Source: Streptomyces sp. ICBB 8177 (GTDB lineage: Bacteria > Actinomycetota > Actinomycetes > Streptomycetales > Streptomycetaceae). From it: a stretch of DNA of 64,000 nt. The notes under the pieces are model-generated. The model made no database searches, was not told where the DNA came from, and saw nothing but the letters and a program-made list of their open reading frames with translations. The number at the start of each line of letters is the position of its first letter. Positions within the stretch are counted from its first letter, which is position 1. The stretch is from assembly GCF_003144095.1 (NCBI RefSeq), contig NZ_NSKH01000004.1:166727-230726 (forward strand), read 5' to 3'. Shown piece by piece: positions 55,165 through 63,170 of the stretch. Made by a program: the position numbers and the translations under genes.

Positions 55165-56169
55165 TCAGCGCACCGGCGCCGTGGAGCCCCGGACCACCAG
55201 CTCCGGTTCGAAGAGCAGCTCGTCGGCGGGGACGTGCTTGCCGTCGATCCGCGCGGTCAGCAGTTGCACGGCCGCCCGGCCCATCGCCTCGATCGGCTGA
55301 CGCACCGTGGTGAGCGGCGGATCGGCACAGTTCATGAAGGCGGAATCGTCGTAACCGACCACCGAGACGTCCTGCGGCACCCGCAGCCCCCGCCTGCGCA
55401 CGCCGCGCACCACACCGAGGGCCAGCACGTCGCTCGCGCAGATGACGCCGGTCACCCCACGCTCCAGCAGACGTCCCGCCGCGGCCTGGCCGCCCGCCTG
55501 GGAGAACATCGCGTGCTCCACCCGCTCCTCGGGCAACTCAAGGCCGGACGCCTTCGCGACCTCGTGGGCGGCGGCCAGCTTGCGGCTCGACGGCACGTGG
55601 TCGGGCGGGCCGAGCACCAGGCCGACGCGTTCGTGGCCGAGCGAGACCAGGTGGCGCCATGCCTGCTCGACGGCGACCGCGTCGTCGCAGGAGACCTGCG
55701 GGAACCCCAGGTGCTCTATGGCCGCGTTGATCAGCACCACCGGCAGGTTGCGCTCGGCCAGCAGCCGGTAGTGGTCGTGCGGGGCGTCGGCCTGGGCGTA
55801 GAAGCCGCCGGCGAAGACCACACCGGAGACGTGCTGCTGGAGCAGGAGCGAGACGTAGTCCGCCTCGGAGACGCCGCCGGTGGTCTGCGTGCACAGGACC
55901 GGGGTCAGGCCGCGCAGCGCGAGGGCGCCGCCGACGACCTCGGCGAAGGCGGGGAAGATCGGGTTCTGCAACTCGGGCAGCACCAGGCCGACCAACCGGG
56001 CGCGCTCGCCGCGCAGTTGACTGGGGCGCTCGTACCCCAGCACGTCCAGGGCGGTGAGCACGGCGGCGCGGGTGGAGTCGGAGACACCGGGCTTGCCGTT
56101 GAGGACCCGGCTGACGGTCGCCTCGCTGACCCCGACCTTCCGCGCCACCTCGGCAAGTCGTGGCGTCAT
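55165..56169 (-). CDS. LacI-family sugar regulator
   Basis: A 334-aa LacI/GalR repressor: N-terminal helix-turn-helix RLAEVARKVGVSEATVSRVLNGKPGVSDSTRAAV with the hinge helix near residue 55, and a periplasmic-binding-like effector domain ending in FEPELVVRGSTA. It should hold down the GH87/ABC/GH13 genes until an alpha-glucan oligosaccharide is present. An operator of the same type lies 25-37 bp before its own ATG, so it likely also limits itself. Confidence 0.95.
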   Translation of the reverse strand: MTPRLAEVARKVGVSEATVSRVLNGKPGVSDSTRAAVLTALDVLGYERPSQLRGERARLVGLVLPELQNPIFPAFAEVVGGALALRGLTPVLCTQTTGGVSEADYVSLLLQQHVSGVVFAGGFYAQADAPHDHYRLLAERNLPVVLINAAIEHLGFPQVSCDDAVAVEQAWRHLVSLGHERVGLVLGPPDHVPSSRKLAAAHEVAKASGLELPEERVEHAMFSQAGGQAAAGRLLERGVTGVICASDVLALGVVRGVRRRGLRVPQDVSVVGYDDSAFMNCADPPLTTVRQPIEAMGRAAVQLLTARIDGKHVPADELLFEPELVVRGSTAPVR

Positions 56170-56193
56170 GCCCGCAAGAATAACGCATGTGCT

Positions 56194-56206
56194 GCAAGCT
56201 GCTTGC
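56194..56206. promoter_or_regulatory. LacI-type operator, autoregulation site
   Basis: GCAAGCTGCTTGC is a 6-bp-arm inverted repeat around one base, directly upstream of the LacI start. It shares GCAAG/CTTGC half-sites with the operator at 52612. Confidence 0.65.
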
Positions 56207-56236
56207 GTAATCCGGCGATGGCGACCGCCGGGACGG

Positions 56237-56902
56237 CTACTTGCCCGCTCCCACCGGGTCCACGGTGATGTTCGGCCCGCCGGCGGTCACGGGGATGTTG
56301 ATGCCGAGGGGCATGGTGTGCGATTGCGTCTCGTTGGGCGGGGTCACGACGGCGGTGGTGAAGGTCACCCCGCTGCCGCCGGTGTTGTTCGGCGGGTAGT
56401 GCAGGGTGAAGTCGGTGGTCTGGCCGGGCGACAGCGTGACTGTGGGCACCTTCATCGTGCTGCGCGTCGCGCTCTCCGTGCCGTCCCGGCCCTTGAGGTC
56501 GACGCCGGGGAATCCGTGCATCGAGCAGGTGGTGGGGCCGACGTTCTTGAGGTTGATCAGTACCTCGCCCTGGGCCATGCCGCCGGAGCTGCTGAAGGAG
56601 AGGTTCGCGGTCTTGCACGCGGCACCCGCCGCGGAGCCCCCGCTCGCCCCGGAGCCGCCGCCCGCGCTCACTCCGGTCCCGGCCGAACCACCCGTGGCCG
56701 ACGAGCCACCCGAACCGCCCCCACCGGTGGTGGCCTGGCCGCCGTTGGCGGACTGGCCGGTGGTGGCCTGGCCGCCGGACGCGCTGGAGGAGGACGCGGA
56801 GGAGCCGGCGCCCGAGGAGTCGGGCCCGCACGCGGTCAGGGTCATCCCCGCGACGACGAGCACGGCGGTCGACAGGCTCCAACGGGCGGTCCTGGAACGC
56901 AT
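56237..56902 (-). CDS. DUF4232 lipoprotein
   Basis: A 221-aa lipoprotein. Signal and lipobox MTLTAC near residue 25, then a 65-residue Gly/Ser/Thr/Ala low-complexity arm with repeated GGQATTG units, and a beta-sandwich DUF4232 domain (ACKTANLSFSSSGGMAQGEVLINLKNVGPTTCSMHGFPGVDL). Two Cys in the domain could bond. The role of this actinobacterial wall-surface domain is unknown. Independent of the LacI gene. Confidence 0.88.
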   Translation of the reverse strand: MRSRTARWSLSTAVLVVAGMTLTACGPDSSGAGSSASSSSASGGQATTGQSANGGQATTGGGGSGGSSATGGSAGTGVSAGGGSGASGGSAAGAACKTANLSFSSSGGMAQGEVLINLKNVGPTTCSMHGFPGVDLKGRDGTESATRSTMKVPTVTLSPGQTTDFTLHYPPNNTGGSGVTFTTAVVTPPNETQSHTMPLGINIPVTAGGPNITVDPVGAGK

Positions 56903-57129
56903 GATGCACTTCTCCCACTGTCGAGACTGCCGCCTCCCGGGAGGCGGTGGAACGGTGTCGCCCCGGCATGCTCAAGATCACCGGGGCCGCACCAAGACAC
57001 AGTGCCACACCCCGATCCCCCACGTCAGCGCCTGTTACAGCCCCATGACGTAACGCCATAGCCATGACAACAATCCACACGAAAAGATCGCGCCCACCAC
57101 GACGGCGGCCCGCATCACGACCCGGGCAC

Positions 57130-57148
57130 GCCGGCTCCGGAAGCCGGC
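57130..57148 (-). terminator. Terminator of the XRE/membrane-protein operon
   Basis: A 7-bp perfect stem (57130-57136 with 57142-57148) next to a run of Cs on the plus strand, 9 nt past the membrane-protein stop. Confidence 0.6.
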
Positions 57149-57156
57149 CCCCCCTT

Positions 57157-57564
57157 TCACAACCGCTGGCGCAGCACGCCCACGCACGAGACATAGCTGA
57201 CGGCGGCGAGTCCCATCAGCCAGGAGAACGGAGAGCCACTCCGCCCTGCGACGAGTTCACCGATGAGGCCGCCGAGGTTCGCCACGGTCAGCACGACCCC
57301 CGTCGTCGCCCACGCGGACCGGCCCATCAGGGCGAAGCGTTCATCGGTCTCCCCGGTCACCCCTCGGTACGTTTCGCTACGGCGACCCAGCAGGACCAGG
57401 GCGAGACCGCAGACCGCCGCGCTCCCGAGCATCAGCAGCCCCAGTCCGGGACGGCCACCGACCGTGGCGGCCACCAGGCAGACGATGCCGACACCCAGGA
57501 AGAACAGGGGTATCGAGCGCGGGGCCGCCGCCTTGTCAGCCACCCGGCGAGTCGTCATCGACAT
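57157..57564 (-). CDS. Small membrane protein paired with XRE regulator
   Basis: A 135-aa protein with four hydrophobic spans (IPLFFLGVGIVCLVAATVGG, LGLLMLGSAAVCGLALVLLG, AWATTGVVLTVANLGGLIGELV, FSWLMGLAAVSYVSCVGVL). A short polar loop (RRSETYRGVTGETDERFALMGR) lies between spans 2 and 3; this TDERF-type loop occurs in small membrane proteins that travel with HTH regulators. The ATG at 57564 lies 29 bp inside the XRE gene and uses GAGGAG within it as RBS, so translation is coupled. Function unknown. Confidence 0.8.
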   Translation of the reverse strand: MSMTTRRVADKAAAPRSIPLFFLGVGIVCLVAATVGGRPGLGLLMLGSAAVCGLALVLLGRRSETYRGVTGETDERFALMGRSAWATTGVVLTVANLGGLIGELVAGRSGSPFSWLMGLAAVSYVSCVGVLRQRL

Positions 57565-57745
57565 GGAACATCTCCTCAATCCTGACCCCGAAGAACCTGC
57601 CCAGGGCGAAAGCGAGCGGCAGTGACGGCGTGTACCGCTCGGTCTCTATTGCGTTGACCGTCTGCCGGGAGACCCCGAGGGCGGCTCCCAACTGCCCTTG
57701 CGACAGCCCGCGCGCCGACCGCAGTTCTCTGACCCTGTTTCTCAC
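57536..57745 (-). CDS. Small XRE/Cro-type regulator (69 aa)
   Basis: A 69-aa single helix-turn-helix protein: VRELRSARGLSQGQLGAALGVSRQTVNAIETERYTPSLPLAFALGRFFG, then EEMFH, the standard YozG/immR-like short form. GTG 57745 has no SD, and a promoter (TTGACA, 17 bp, CATGCT) would start the RNA at the GTG, giving a leaderless message. A palindrome AAGCATGCTT overlaps the -10. First gene of a two-gene unit with the membrane protein. Confidence 0.88.
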   Translation of the reverse strand: MRNRVRELRSARGLSQGQLGAALGVSRQTVNAIETERYTPSLPLAFALGRFFGVRIEEMFHVDDDSPGG

Positions 57746-57750
57746 CTGTA

Positions 57751-57780
57751 AAGCATGCTTGTCACCTTCGGATATGTCAA
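57751..57780 (-). promoter_or_regulatory. Promoter and AAGCATGCTT operator of the XRE gene
   Basis: Minus-strand TTGACA (57780-57775) and CATGCT (57757-57752) are 17 bp apart. The 10-bp palindrome at 57751-57760 covers the -10, a natural self-repression site. Confidence 0.6.
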
Positions 57781-57830
57781 GCTCGCTTTACAGACGCCGC
57801 TTCGGGGGGCAGCGCCCTGGCGCACTCGGG

Positions 57831-57855
57831 CGGCCCGCGGGGGTGCCGCGGGCCG
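57831..57855 (-). terminator. Terminator of the secreted glycoside hydrolase gene
   Basis: A perfect 10-bp inverted repeat (57831-57840 with 57846-57855), 5-nt loop, 25 nt after the stop codon at 57880. Confidence 0.65.
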
Positions 57856-57879
57856 CGTGTCGGGTGGGTGGTCAGGGTG

Positions 57880-59892
57880 TCAGAACGTTTCGGGGCAGAG
57901 CCTGCGGGTGTGGTGGTCGCCGTGGAGGGTGGCGTCGACGCAGCCCCCGGGGAGCGAACCGTAGGGCTTGCTGCCGAAGTTGGCGGTGACGCGCAGCGTT
58001 CCGTTGCCGAAGACCGACTGTTGCACCGAACCGTCGGAGGTGACCCGCCGGAACCCGGTCATCGGCTCCGTCGCGGCGGCCTCGTGCAGCGGCGCGAAGT
58101 ACCTTTGGAGCGCGGCGAGTTCCTTGCCCTGCGAGGTGAGCGTCGGCCCGTCGAGCACCAGGTTGAGCGGCGTGTCGTAGAGCACCGCCAGCAGCGCGCG
58201 GGTCTTCTCCAGGGCCGGGAACTTGGTGTACGACAGCTCCCAGCGGTCGAGGTTGACCTGGGAGTCGTGCAACGCGGTCTCGTAGAGCGGGATCCGGTAG
58301 GCCGGGTCGAACATGGCCCTGGTCAGGTCGGCGGAGAGGGCGACAGGCTTGAAGTAGACGGCCGGCGCTCCCTGCGGCGCGTACCCGCCGAAGACGGACT
58401 TGTCCTTCTCCAGCGACCACAGGCCGTCCGCGACCGGCGTCTCGGAGCCGTGGCTGAAGTCGATGACCGGGCTCGCCCAGCTGCCGGCGCTCTCCGAGCC
58501 CAGGACGAGCTTGTCCTTGCCGGACAGGGTGCCCATCCGGGCAAGCCGGTTCGCCTCGTCCTGCCGCTGGTTCATGGGGTGCGCGGTGCTGTGGTCGTCG
58601 TACAGCTCGCCGGCCGCGTCCACGTCGAGGAAGTAGCTGTCGGCGCCGTTGGCGGTCATCTGCCGCGTGCGCTGCGCGAGGAAGTGGTCCTTGGACTCGC
58701 TCTGGGCGAACGCCTGGGAGCTGAGGTAGCAGCCCCGGTCGTGGAATCCGGCGAGCACCGAGCCGTCCGCCTGGCGCACGCAGTAGTCCGGGTAGACCGG
58801 AGACGGCCACGCGGAGGTGCTCGCGTCCGCCGACGTCGGGTCCTGCCCGTTGGCCCAGGAGTCGTACGGACCGACCAGGTAGCCCGCCTTCTTCGCCGCG
58901 GCCACCGCGTCAGCGGTCATCGGGTCGCCGTCCGCGTCGTAGCCCAGCCACATGCGGGTGAACCCGAGCGACTGCATCTGCCGCACGCCCTGCGCGGTGC
59001 GCGCGGCGCCCCAGGTGTAGGCGTGGAAGGCGCCCAGCAGCCGGGCGACGTCCGGGTTGGCGGCGATCTTCTGCTTGAGGGTGACCACGCCGCCGTGCGA
59101 GGCCAGCCAGGAGCGGTAGTCCTGCGCGGGCGCGACGGGTGACGGGGGGGTGAGGGCGAAGGTGACGGTGTAGTGGGATGTGTCGGCGCGTGCGGAGAAC
59201 GTGTGCACGCCGGTCGCGCGCAGCCGCTTGTCCACCGAGGTGAACCCCAGTTTCGTGCCCACCGGCTGCGGCACCAGGTAACTGACGCCCCGGTGGCCGA
59301 GGGTGTATCCCCACAGCGGCATGCTCATGTCCGCGGTCATGTCGTAGGTGTGGCCGGCCAGGCCGTCGGACGCCGTGTTCCACCAGTGGTCGGCGACCGG
59401 CACACCGAGTCCGTCGCCGATCGGCATCTGCACCTGCGAGGCGGACGCGTCGGTGCCGGTGACCGGCCAGGACAGCGTGGAGCCGTCCTTCGTGCCGTGC
59501 ACGTCGACCTTCAGCCTGCCCTGCTCGGCGCCGGCCGTGACGCTCAGGCCGACGGCGGGATACGTCCAGTGGGCGGAGCCGTCGTGCACCGACACCGGCC
59601 CCGGTGTGCCGAGCGACCCCGCCGCCGGGGCGGAGAGCGTGAGTCCGCCAGAGCCCGCGGTCCGCGCGCCCACGGCCAGCGAGTCCACCCGGACCTGCGC
59701 CGTGCCGCCGTCGACCGGCACGTCCACGGTGCCGTCGTGCACCCGTACCGAGGAGGCGGGTGAGCCGGAGGCGGTGGACCACAGCACTCCGGACAGCGTC
59801 ACCGCTCCCACACCGACCAGTGCCACCGCCGCCGCGCGCCGACGACGCGAACGGACCGCGCGATGGGAACGCCTCGTGTTCATGGATGTCAT
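57880..59892 (-). CDS. Secreted glycoside hydrolase, TIM-barrel type (family uncertain)
   Basis: A 670-aa exported protein. A very basic N-terminus (RRSHRAVRSRRRRAAA) and hydrophobic core form the signal peptide. An N-terminal beta-rich region (to about 270) leads into a barrel with FTRMWLGYDADGDPM, GYLVGPYDSW, ADSYFLDVDAAGELYDDHS (likely catalytic Asp) and LVLGSESAGSWASPVIDFSHG. The layout recalls the GH31/GH36/GH101 group and DUF5696-like proteins, but I cannot fix the family. Probably acts on a wall or host polysaccharide. ATG 59892 or 59883; neither has a strong SD. The 4 x 20-bp array lies directly upstream. Confidence 0.75.
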   Translation of the reverse strand: MTSMNTRRSHRAVRSRRRRAAAVALVGVGAVTLSGVLWSTASGSPASSVRVHDGTVDVPVDGGTAQVRVDSLAVGARTAGSGGLTLSAPAAGSLGTPGPVSVHDGSAHWTYPAVGLSVTAGAEQGRLKVDVHGTKDGSTLSWPVTGTDASASQVQMPIGDGLGVPVADHWWNTASDGLAGHTYDMTADMSMPLWGYTLGHRGVSYLVPQPVGTKLGFTSVDKRLRATGVHTFSARADTSHYTVTFALTPPSPVAPAQDYRSWLASHGGVVTLKQKIAANPDVARLLGAFHAYTWGAARTAQGVRQMQSLGFTRMWLGYDADGDPMTADAVAAAKKAGYLVGPYDSWANGQDPTSADASTSAWPSPVYPDYCVRQADGSVLAGFHDRGCYLSSQAFAQSESKDHFLAQRTRQMTANGADSYFLDVDAAGELYDDHSTAHPMNQRQDEANRLARMGTLSGKDKLVLGSESAGSWASPVIDFSHGSETPVADGLWSLEKDKSVFGGYAPQGAPAVYFKPVALSADLTRAMFDPAYRIPLYETALHDSQVNLDRWELSYTKFPALEKTRALLAVLYDTPLNLVLDGPTLTSQGKELAALQRYFAPLHEAAATEPMTGFRRVTSDGSVQQSVFGNGTLRVTANFGSKPYGSLPGGCVDATLHGDHHTRRLCPETF

Positions 59893-59929
59893 GCCGGACG
59901 AGCCTGCCGACCCGTTCTAAGAGACATGT

Positions 59930-60009
59930 GAGAGGTCGGGCGTAACGCTGAGAAGTCGCGTGTAACGCCGAGAGGTCGCGCGTAGCGCTGACAGGTCGCG
60001 CGGACCGCT
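59930..60009. repeat. Four tandem 20-bp repeats upstream of the glycoside hydrolase gene
   Basis: Units at 59930, 59950, 59970 and 59990. Read on the minus strand they are variants of AGCGTTACGCGCGACCTCTC, with one to several changes each and no spacer. The period of 20 bp is close to two helical turns, so all copies face one side of the helix. The array ends 38 bp before the ATG at 59892 and starts 17 bp after the kinase stop. Confidence 0.85.
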
Positions 60010-60025
60010 TCGCTCCGGCGTCGCC

Positions 60026-61561
60026 CTACGCGGTTCCTTCCGGGAAACCGGAGTCGTCCGCGTCCCCGGGGGCCGCGAAGGGGGACGTGGTCGTGGACAG
60101 CCGCAGCCGGAACAGCGCGCCCGCGCCCGCACCCGCCGGCCCGGCCTGGTCGCCGTCGGCTCCATCGCCACAGGCTCCGTCGTCGTGCGGTGGCGTCTCG
60201 GCGGTGAGTTCGGCGCCGTGCGCGAGGGCGATCTGGCGGGCCATGGCGAGGCCCAGGCCCGAGCCCGGCAGGGCGCGCGCGGCACTGGCCCGGTAGAAGC
60301 GGTCGAAGACATGGCGCAGGTCGGCGGGCGCGATCCCGGGTCCGTGGTCGCGCACCACCACGTCGAGGCTGTCGGGCGCCTGGGCGGGCACCCGCACCGC
60401 CACCTCCACACGGCCGCCCGGCGGGCTGAACTTGGCCGCGTTGTCGAGCAGGTTGCCCAGCAGCCGCGCCAGGCGCGCGGGCACACCGAGCACCGTCATG
60501 GCGGCCGCGTCGGCGGCGACCCCCAGCCGGAAGTCGACAGCGGGCCAGTGATCGCGTGCGGCGTCCACACACTGACGCGCCAACGCGGCCGGCGCGACCC
60601 GTTCCACCAACGGCCGCGGCTCCTCGTCCCGGGCCAACTCGACCAGGTCCGAGACCAGTTGCCCCACTTCCCGCACCTGCCGGTCCAGCGCGGCGGACGC
60701 CCGGTCCCGCTGGGCGGGGGTGAGCCGGTCGGCCCTGGCCAGCAGTTCGGCGTTGGTGCGCAACGCGGTCAGCGGGGTGCGCAGTTCGTGCGAGGCGTCG
60801 GCGACCAGGCGACGCTGGGCGGTCACGGAAGCGTCCAGCTCGGCCAGCATGGTGGTGAAGGCCCCGCCCAGCCGGGTCACCTCGTCCCGCCGTCCCGCGT
60901 TGCCCGGCGGCAGTTCGACCCGGTGGCGGGCGTCCCGGGTGGCGGCGATGCGCTCCACCACGCCGGTCAGCGCCGCCACCGGTGACAGTCCGGCACGCGC
61001 GGCACCGTATCCGAGCAGGCCCGCGAGCACCACGCCCACGCCGCCGACGGCGGCCATCAGCTCCCCGGCCTGCCGCGTCGCGTCATGCACACCGTCGGAC
61101 CGTACGGCGACCTGGAGCGCGGTGCGGTGCCCCGCGGGGGTGGTGAGCATACGGGCGGGTCTGCCCCTCAACGTGATGTCCGTCCAGCCGGCCGGGGAAC
61201 GGCCCGCCGCCACGGCGCGGGTCTCGCCGGTCACCGGCAGCAGGTACGGCTTCGACGGATCGCGCGCCGGGTCCGCCGGCACCACCTGGGCGCAGGCCGG
61301 AGCCGCGAGCCAGTCGCACTCCCCCTCCACCACCTGCGGGGCCGGATCGCCCTGCCGGACGATCTGGTGCGCCTGGCGAATCAGTTGCAGGTCGAGCTGC
61401 CGGGTGAGTTCGTAGCGCACGACGAAGAAAGCGGCCGCGCAGGCGCCCAGCAACACGACGGCCACGGTCGCCGACGTGATCCACGCCAGCCGGGTGCGCA
61501 GCGGCATGCGGGACCGAGCCCGTGTGGCGCGGTCCGCCCGTGCTGCGCGCGTGCGGCTCAT
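60026..61561 (-). CDS. Two-component sensor histidine kinase (OmpR-partner type)
   Basis: A 511-aa membrane kinase. TM1 WITSATVAVVLLGACAAAFFVV, an outer sensor loop with two or three Cys (GECDWLAAPACAQVV), TM2 LMAAVGGVGVVLAGLLGYGAA, HAMP, and the phospho-acceptor ADASHELRTPLTALR. The ATPase N box (NLLDNAAKFSPPGG) and G boxes (DHGPGIA, GSGLGLAMA) follow. Its ATG overlaps the response-regulator stop (ATGA), so the two are translated together. Signal unknown; the Cys-bearing loop may sense redox or envelope stress. Confidence 0.95.
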   Translation of the reverse strand: MSRTRAARADRATRARSRMPLRTRLAWITSATVAVVLLGACAAAFFVVRYELTRQLDLQLIRQAHQIVRQGDPAPQVVEGECDWLAAPACAQVVPADPARDPSKPYLLPVTGETRAVAAGRSPAGWTDITLRGRPARMLTTPAGHRTALQVAVRSDGVHDATRQAGELMAAVGGVGVVLAGLLGYGAARAGLSPVAALTGVVERIAATRDARHRVELPPGNAGRRDEVTRLGGAFTTMLAELDASVTAQRRLVADASHELRTPLTALRTNAELLARADRLTPAQRDRASAALDRQVREVGQLVSDLVELARDEEPRPLVERVAPAALARQCVDAARDHWPAVDFRLGVAADAAAMTVLGVPARLARLLGNLLDNAAKFSPPGGRVEVAVRVPAQAPDSLDVVVRDHGPGIAPADLRHVFDRFYRASAARALPGSGLGLAMARQIALAHGAELTAETPPHDDGACGDGADGDQAGPAGAGAGALFRLRLSTTTSPFAAPGDADDSGFPEGTA

Positions 61562-62322
61562 CGGGGCAGGTCCAGACGGTAGCCGACGCCGTGCACGGTG
61601 TGCAGCAGGCGCGGTTCGCCATCGGACTCCAGCTTCCTGCGCAGGTAACCGACGTACACCGCCAGGGAGTTGGAGGACGTCCCGACGTCCGCGCCCCACA
61701 CCCGGTCCACCATCACCTCGCGGGTCAGCACCCGTCCGGGGTGCCGCATCAGCAGCTCCAGCAGGGCCGATTCGGTACGCGTGAACTCCAGCGGACGCCC
61801 GCCCCGCTCGCCGGTGCGCGTCGACGGGTCCATCCGCAGGTCCGCGAAGACCAGTTCCTCCCGGGCCCCGTCCGGCCGGTCCGACGACCTGCGCAGCAGC
61901 GCCCGCACCCGGGCCAGCAGTTCGTCCAGCGCGAAGGGCTTGACCAGGTAGTCGTCCGCACCGGCGTCCAGCCCGTCCACCCGGTCCCGCACCGAGTCCA
62001 GCGCGGTGAGCACCAGCACCGGCGTGCGGTCACCCAGGGCGCGCAGCCTCCGGCAGACCGCCAGCCCGTCCAGGACCGGCATGAGCACGTCCAGGACGAT
62101 GGCATCCGGCTGCCACGCGGCCAGCTCGGCGAGGGCGGCGTGCCCGTCGGCGGCGCCCCGGACCTCGTAGCCCTCGATGGTCAGTCCGTCCTCCACGGCC
62201 GCGCGGACGTCCGGGTCGTCGTCCACCACGAGGACGCGCGCGGGCCCGGGGTCGGCGGCGCGACCGGTGCGGCGGGCGGGCTCAGGCGCGGTTTGCGGAG
62301 CGTCTCGGTCCATCTCGTGCAT
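61558..62322 (-). CDS. OmpR-family response regulator
   Basis: A 254-aa regulator: receiver domain (VLVVDDDPDVRAAVEDGL, phospho-Asp in IVLDVLMPVLDG, Lys in YLVKPFALDEL) and winged helix (LEFTRTESALLELLMRHPGRVLTREVMVDRVWG ... VYVGYLRRKLE). First gene of the pair with the coupled kinase. ATG 62322 has GGAG only 2 nt away, and ATG 62313 is a possible alternative. Confidence 0.95.
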   Translation of the reverse strand: MHEMDRDAPQTAPEPARRTGRAADPGPARVLVVDDDPDVRAAVEDGLTIEGYEVRGAADGHAALAELAAWQPDAIVLDVLMPVLDGLAVCRRLRALGDRTPVLVLTALDSVRDRVDGLDAGADDYLVKPFALDELLARVRALLRRSSDRPDGAREELVFADLRMDPSTRTGERGGRPLEFTRTESALLELLMRHPGRVLTREVMVDRVWGADVGTSSNSLAVYVGYLRRKLESDGEPRLLHTVHGVGYRLDLPR

Positions 62323-62480
62323 CGCTCCACCGTCTCAGACGCGGGGCCGACGACGGCAATCCGGTGCGCCGTGGGTCGCCGGACCCAGGCCCCACGCCCG
62401 CGGTTGCGGGCTCCCGCGAGGGTGGGCGGGACGCCCGGAAGGGGCGAGCGGACCGCGAGAAACGAGCCGACCGGGAGGGA

Positions 62481-62504
62481 GCCGGCCGCGAGAGGCGGGC
62501 CGGC
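62481..62504 (-). terminator. Possible terminator after the NarL-type regulator
   Basis: A 7-bp stem (62481-62487 with 62498-62504) lies 10 nt past the regulator stop codon. Weak but well placed. Confidence 0.35.
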
Positions 62505-62513
62505 CGCCCTTGG

Positions 62514-63170
62514 TCAGGAACCCGCGCGCCGCAAGGCGTAGCGGACCGCGTCGGCGCGAGAGTGCAGGTCGGCCTTGGTGAACAGGTTGTTGATGTGGGT
62601 CTTCACCGTCGCCTCGCTGATCACCAGCCTCCGAGCGATCTCCGGATTGCGCAGCCCCTCGCCGATCAGGCCCAGGATCTCGCGTTCCCGCGCGGTCAGG
62701 GCGACGCGTTCCTCCTCGGGCGGCGCGGCCGGGGCGGGCCGGGTCGCCAGAGCGAGCAGGCGCCGCTGGACCTCCGGGGCCAGTACGGTCTGCCCCTCGG
62801 CGGCGGTGCGCACCGCCTGGAGGATCGTGCCCCGATCGGCATCCTTGGTCAGATAGCCGCTGGCGCCCGCGCGCAGCGCGGCGAGGATCGACTCGTCGTC
62901 GTCGAACGTCGTCAGCACGAGGACGGTGGTACCGGGCGCCGTGCGATGGATGCGTTCAGTCGCCTCCACTCCGCCCATGACCGGCATGTTGAGGTCCATG
63001 AGGATCACGTCGGGACGGTGGCGTTCCACGGCCTCCACCGCTTCGGCGCCGTCGCTCGCGGTGGCCACCACGGTGACGTCCTCGGCCAGTCCGAGCATGA
63101 CCGCGAGCGCCTCGCGGACGGTCGCCTGGTCGTCGGCGACGGCGAGCGTGATCGTGCGGTCCTCGGTCAT
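62514..63170 (-). CDS. NarL/LuxR-family response regulator
   Basis: A 218-aa regulator: receiver domain (LAVADDQATVREALAVML, phospho-Asp in VILMDLNMPVMGG, GASGYLTKDAD) and C-terminal LuxR helix-turn-helix (LTAREREILGLIGEGLRNPEIARRLVISEATVKTHINNLFTKADLHSR). Its ATG overlaps the stop of the upstream kinase (ATGA). Confidence 0.95.
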   Translation of the reverse strand: MTEDRTITLAVADDQATVREALAVMLGLAEDVTVVATASDGAEAVEAVERHRPDVILMDLNMPVMGGVEATERIHRTAPGTTVLVLTTFDDDESILAALRAGASGYLTKDADRGTILQAVRTAAEGQTVLAPEVQRRLLALATRPAPAAPPEEERVALTAREREILGLIGEGLRNPEIARRLVISEATVKTHINNLFTKADLHSRADAVRYALRRAGS

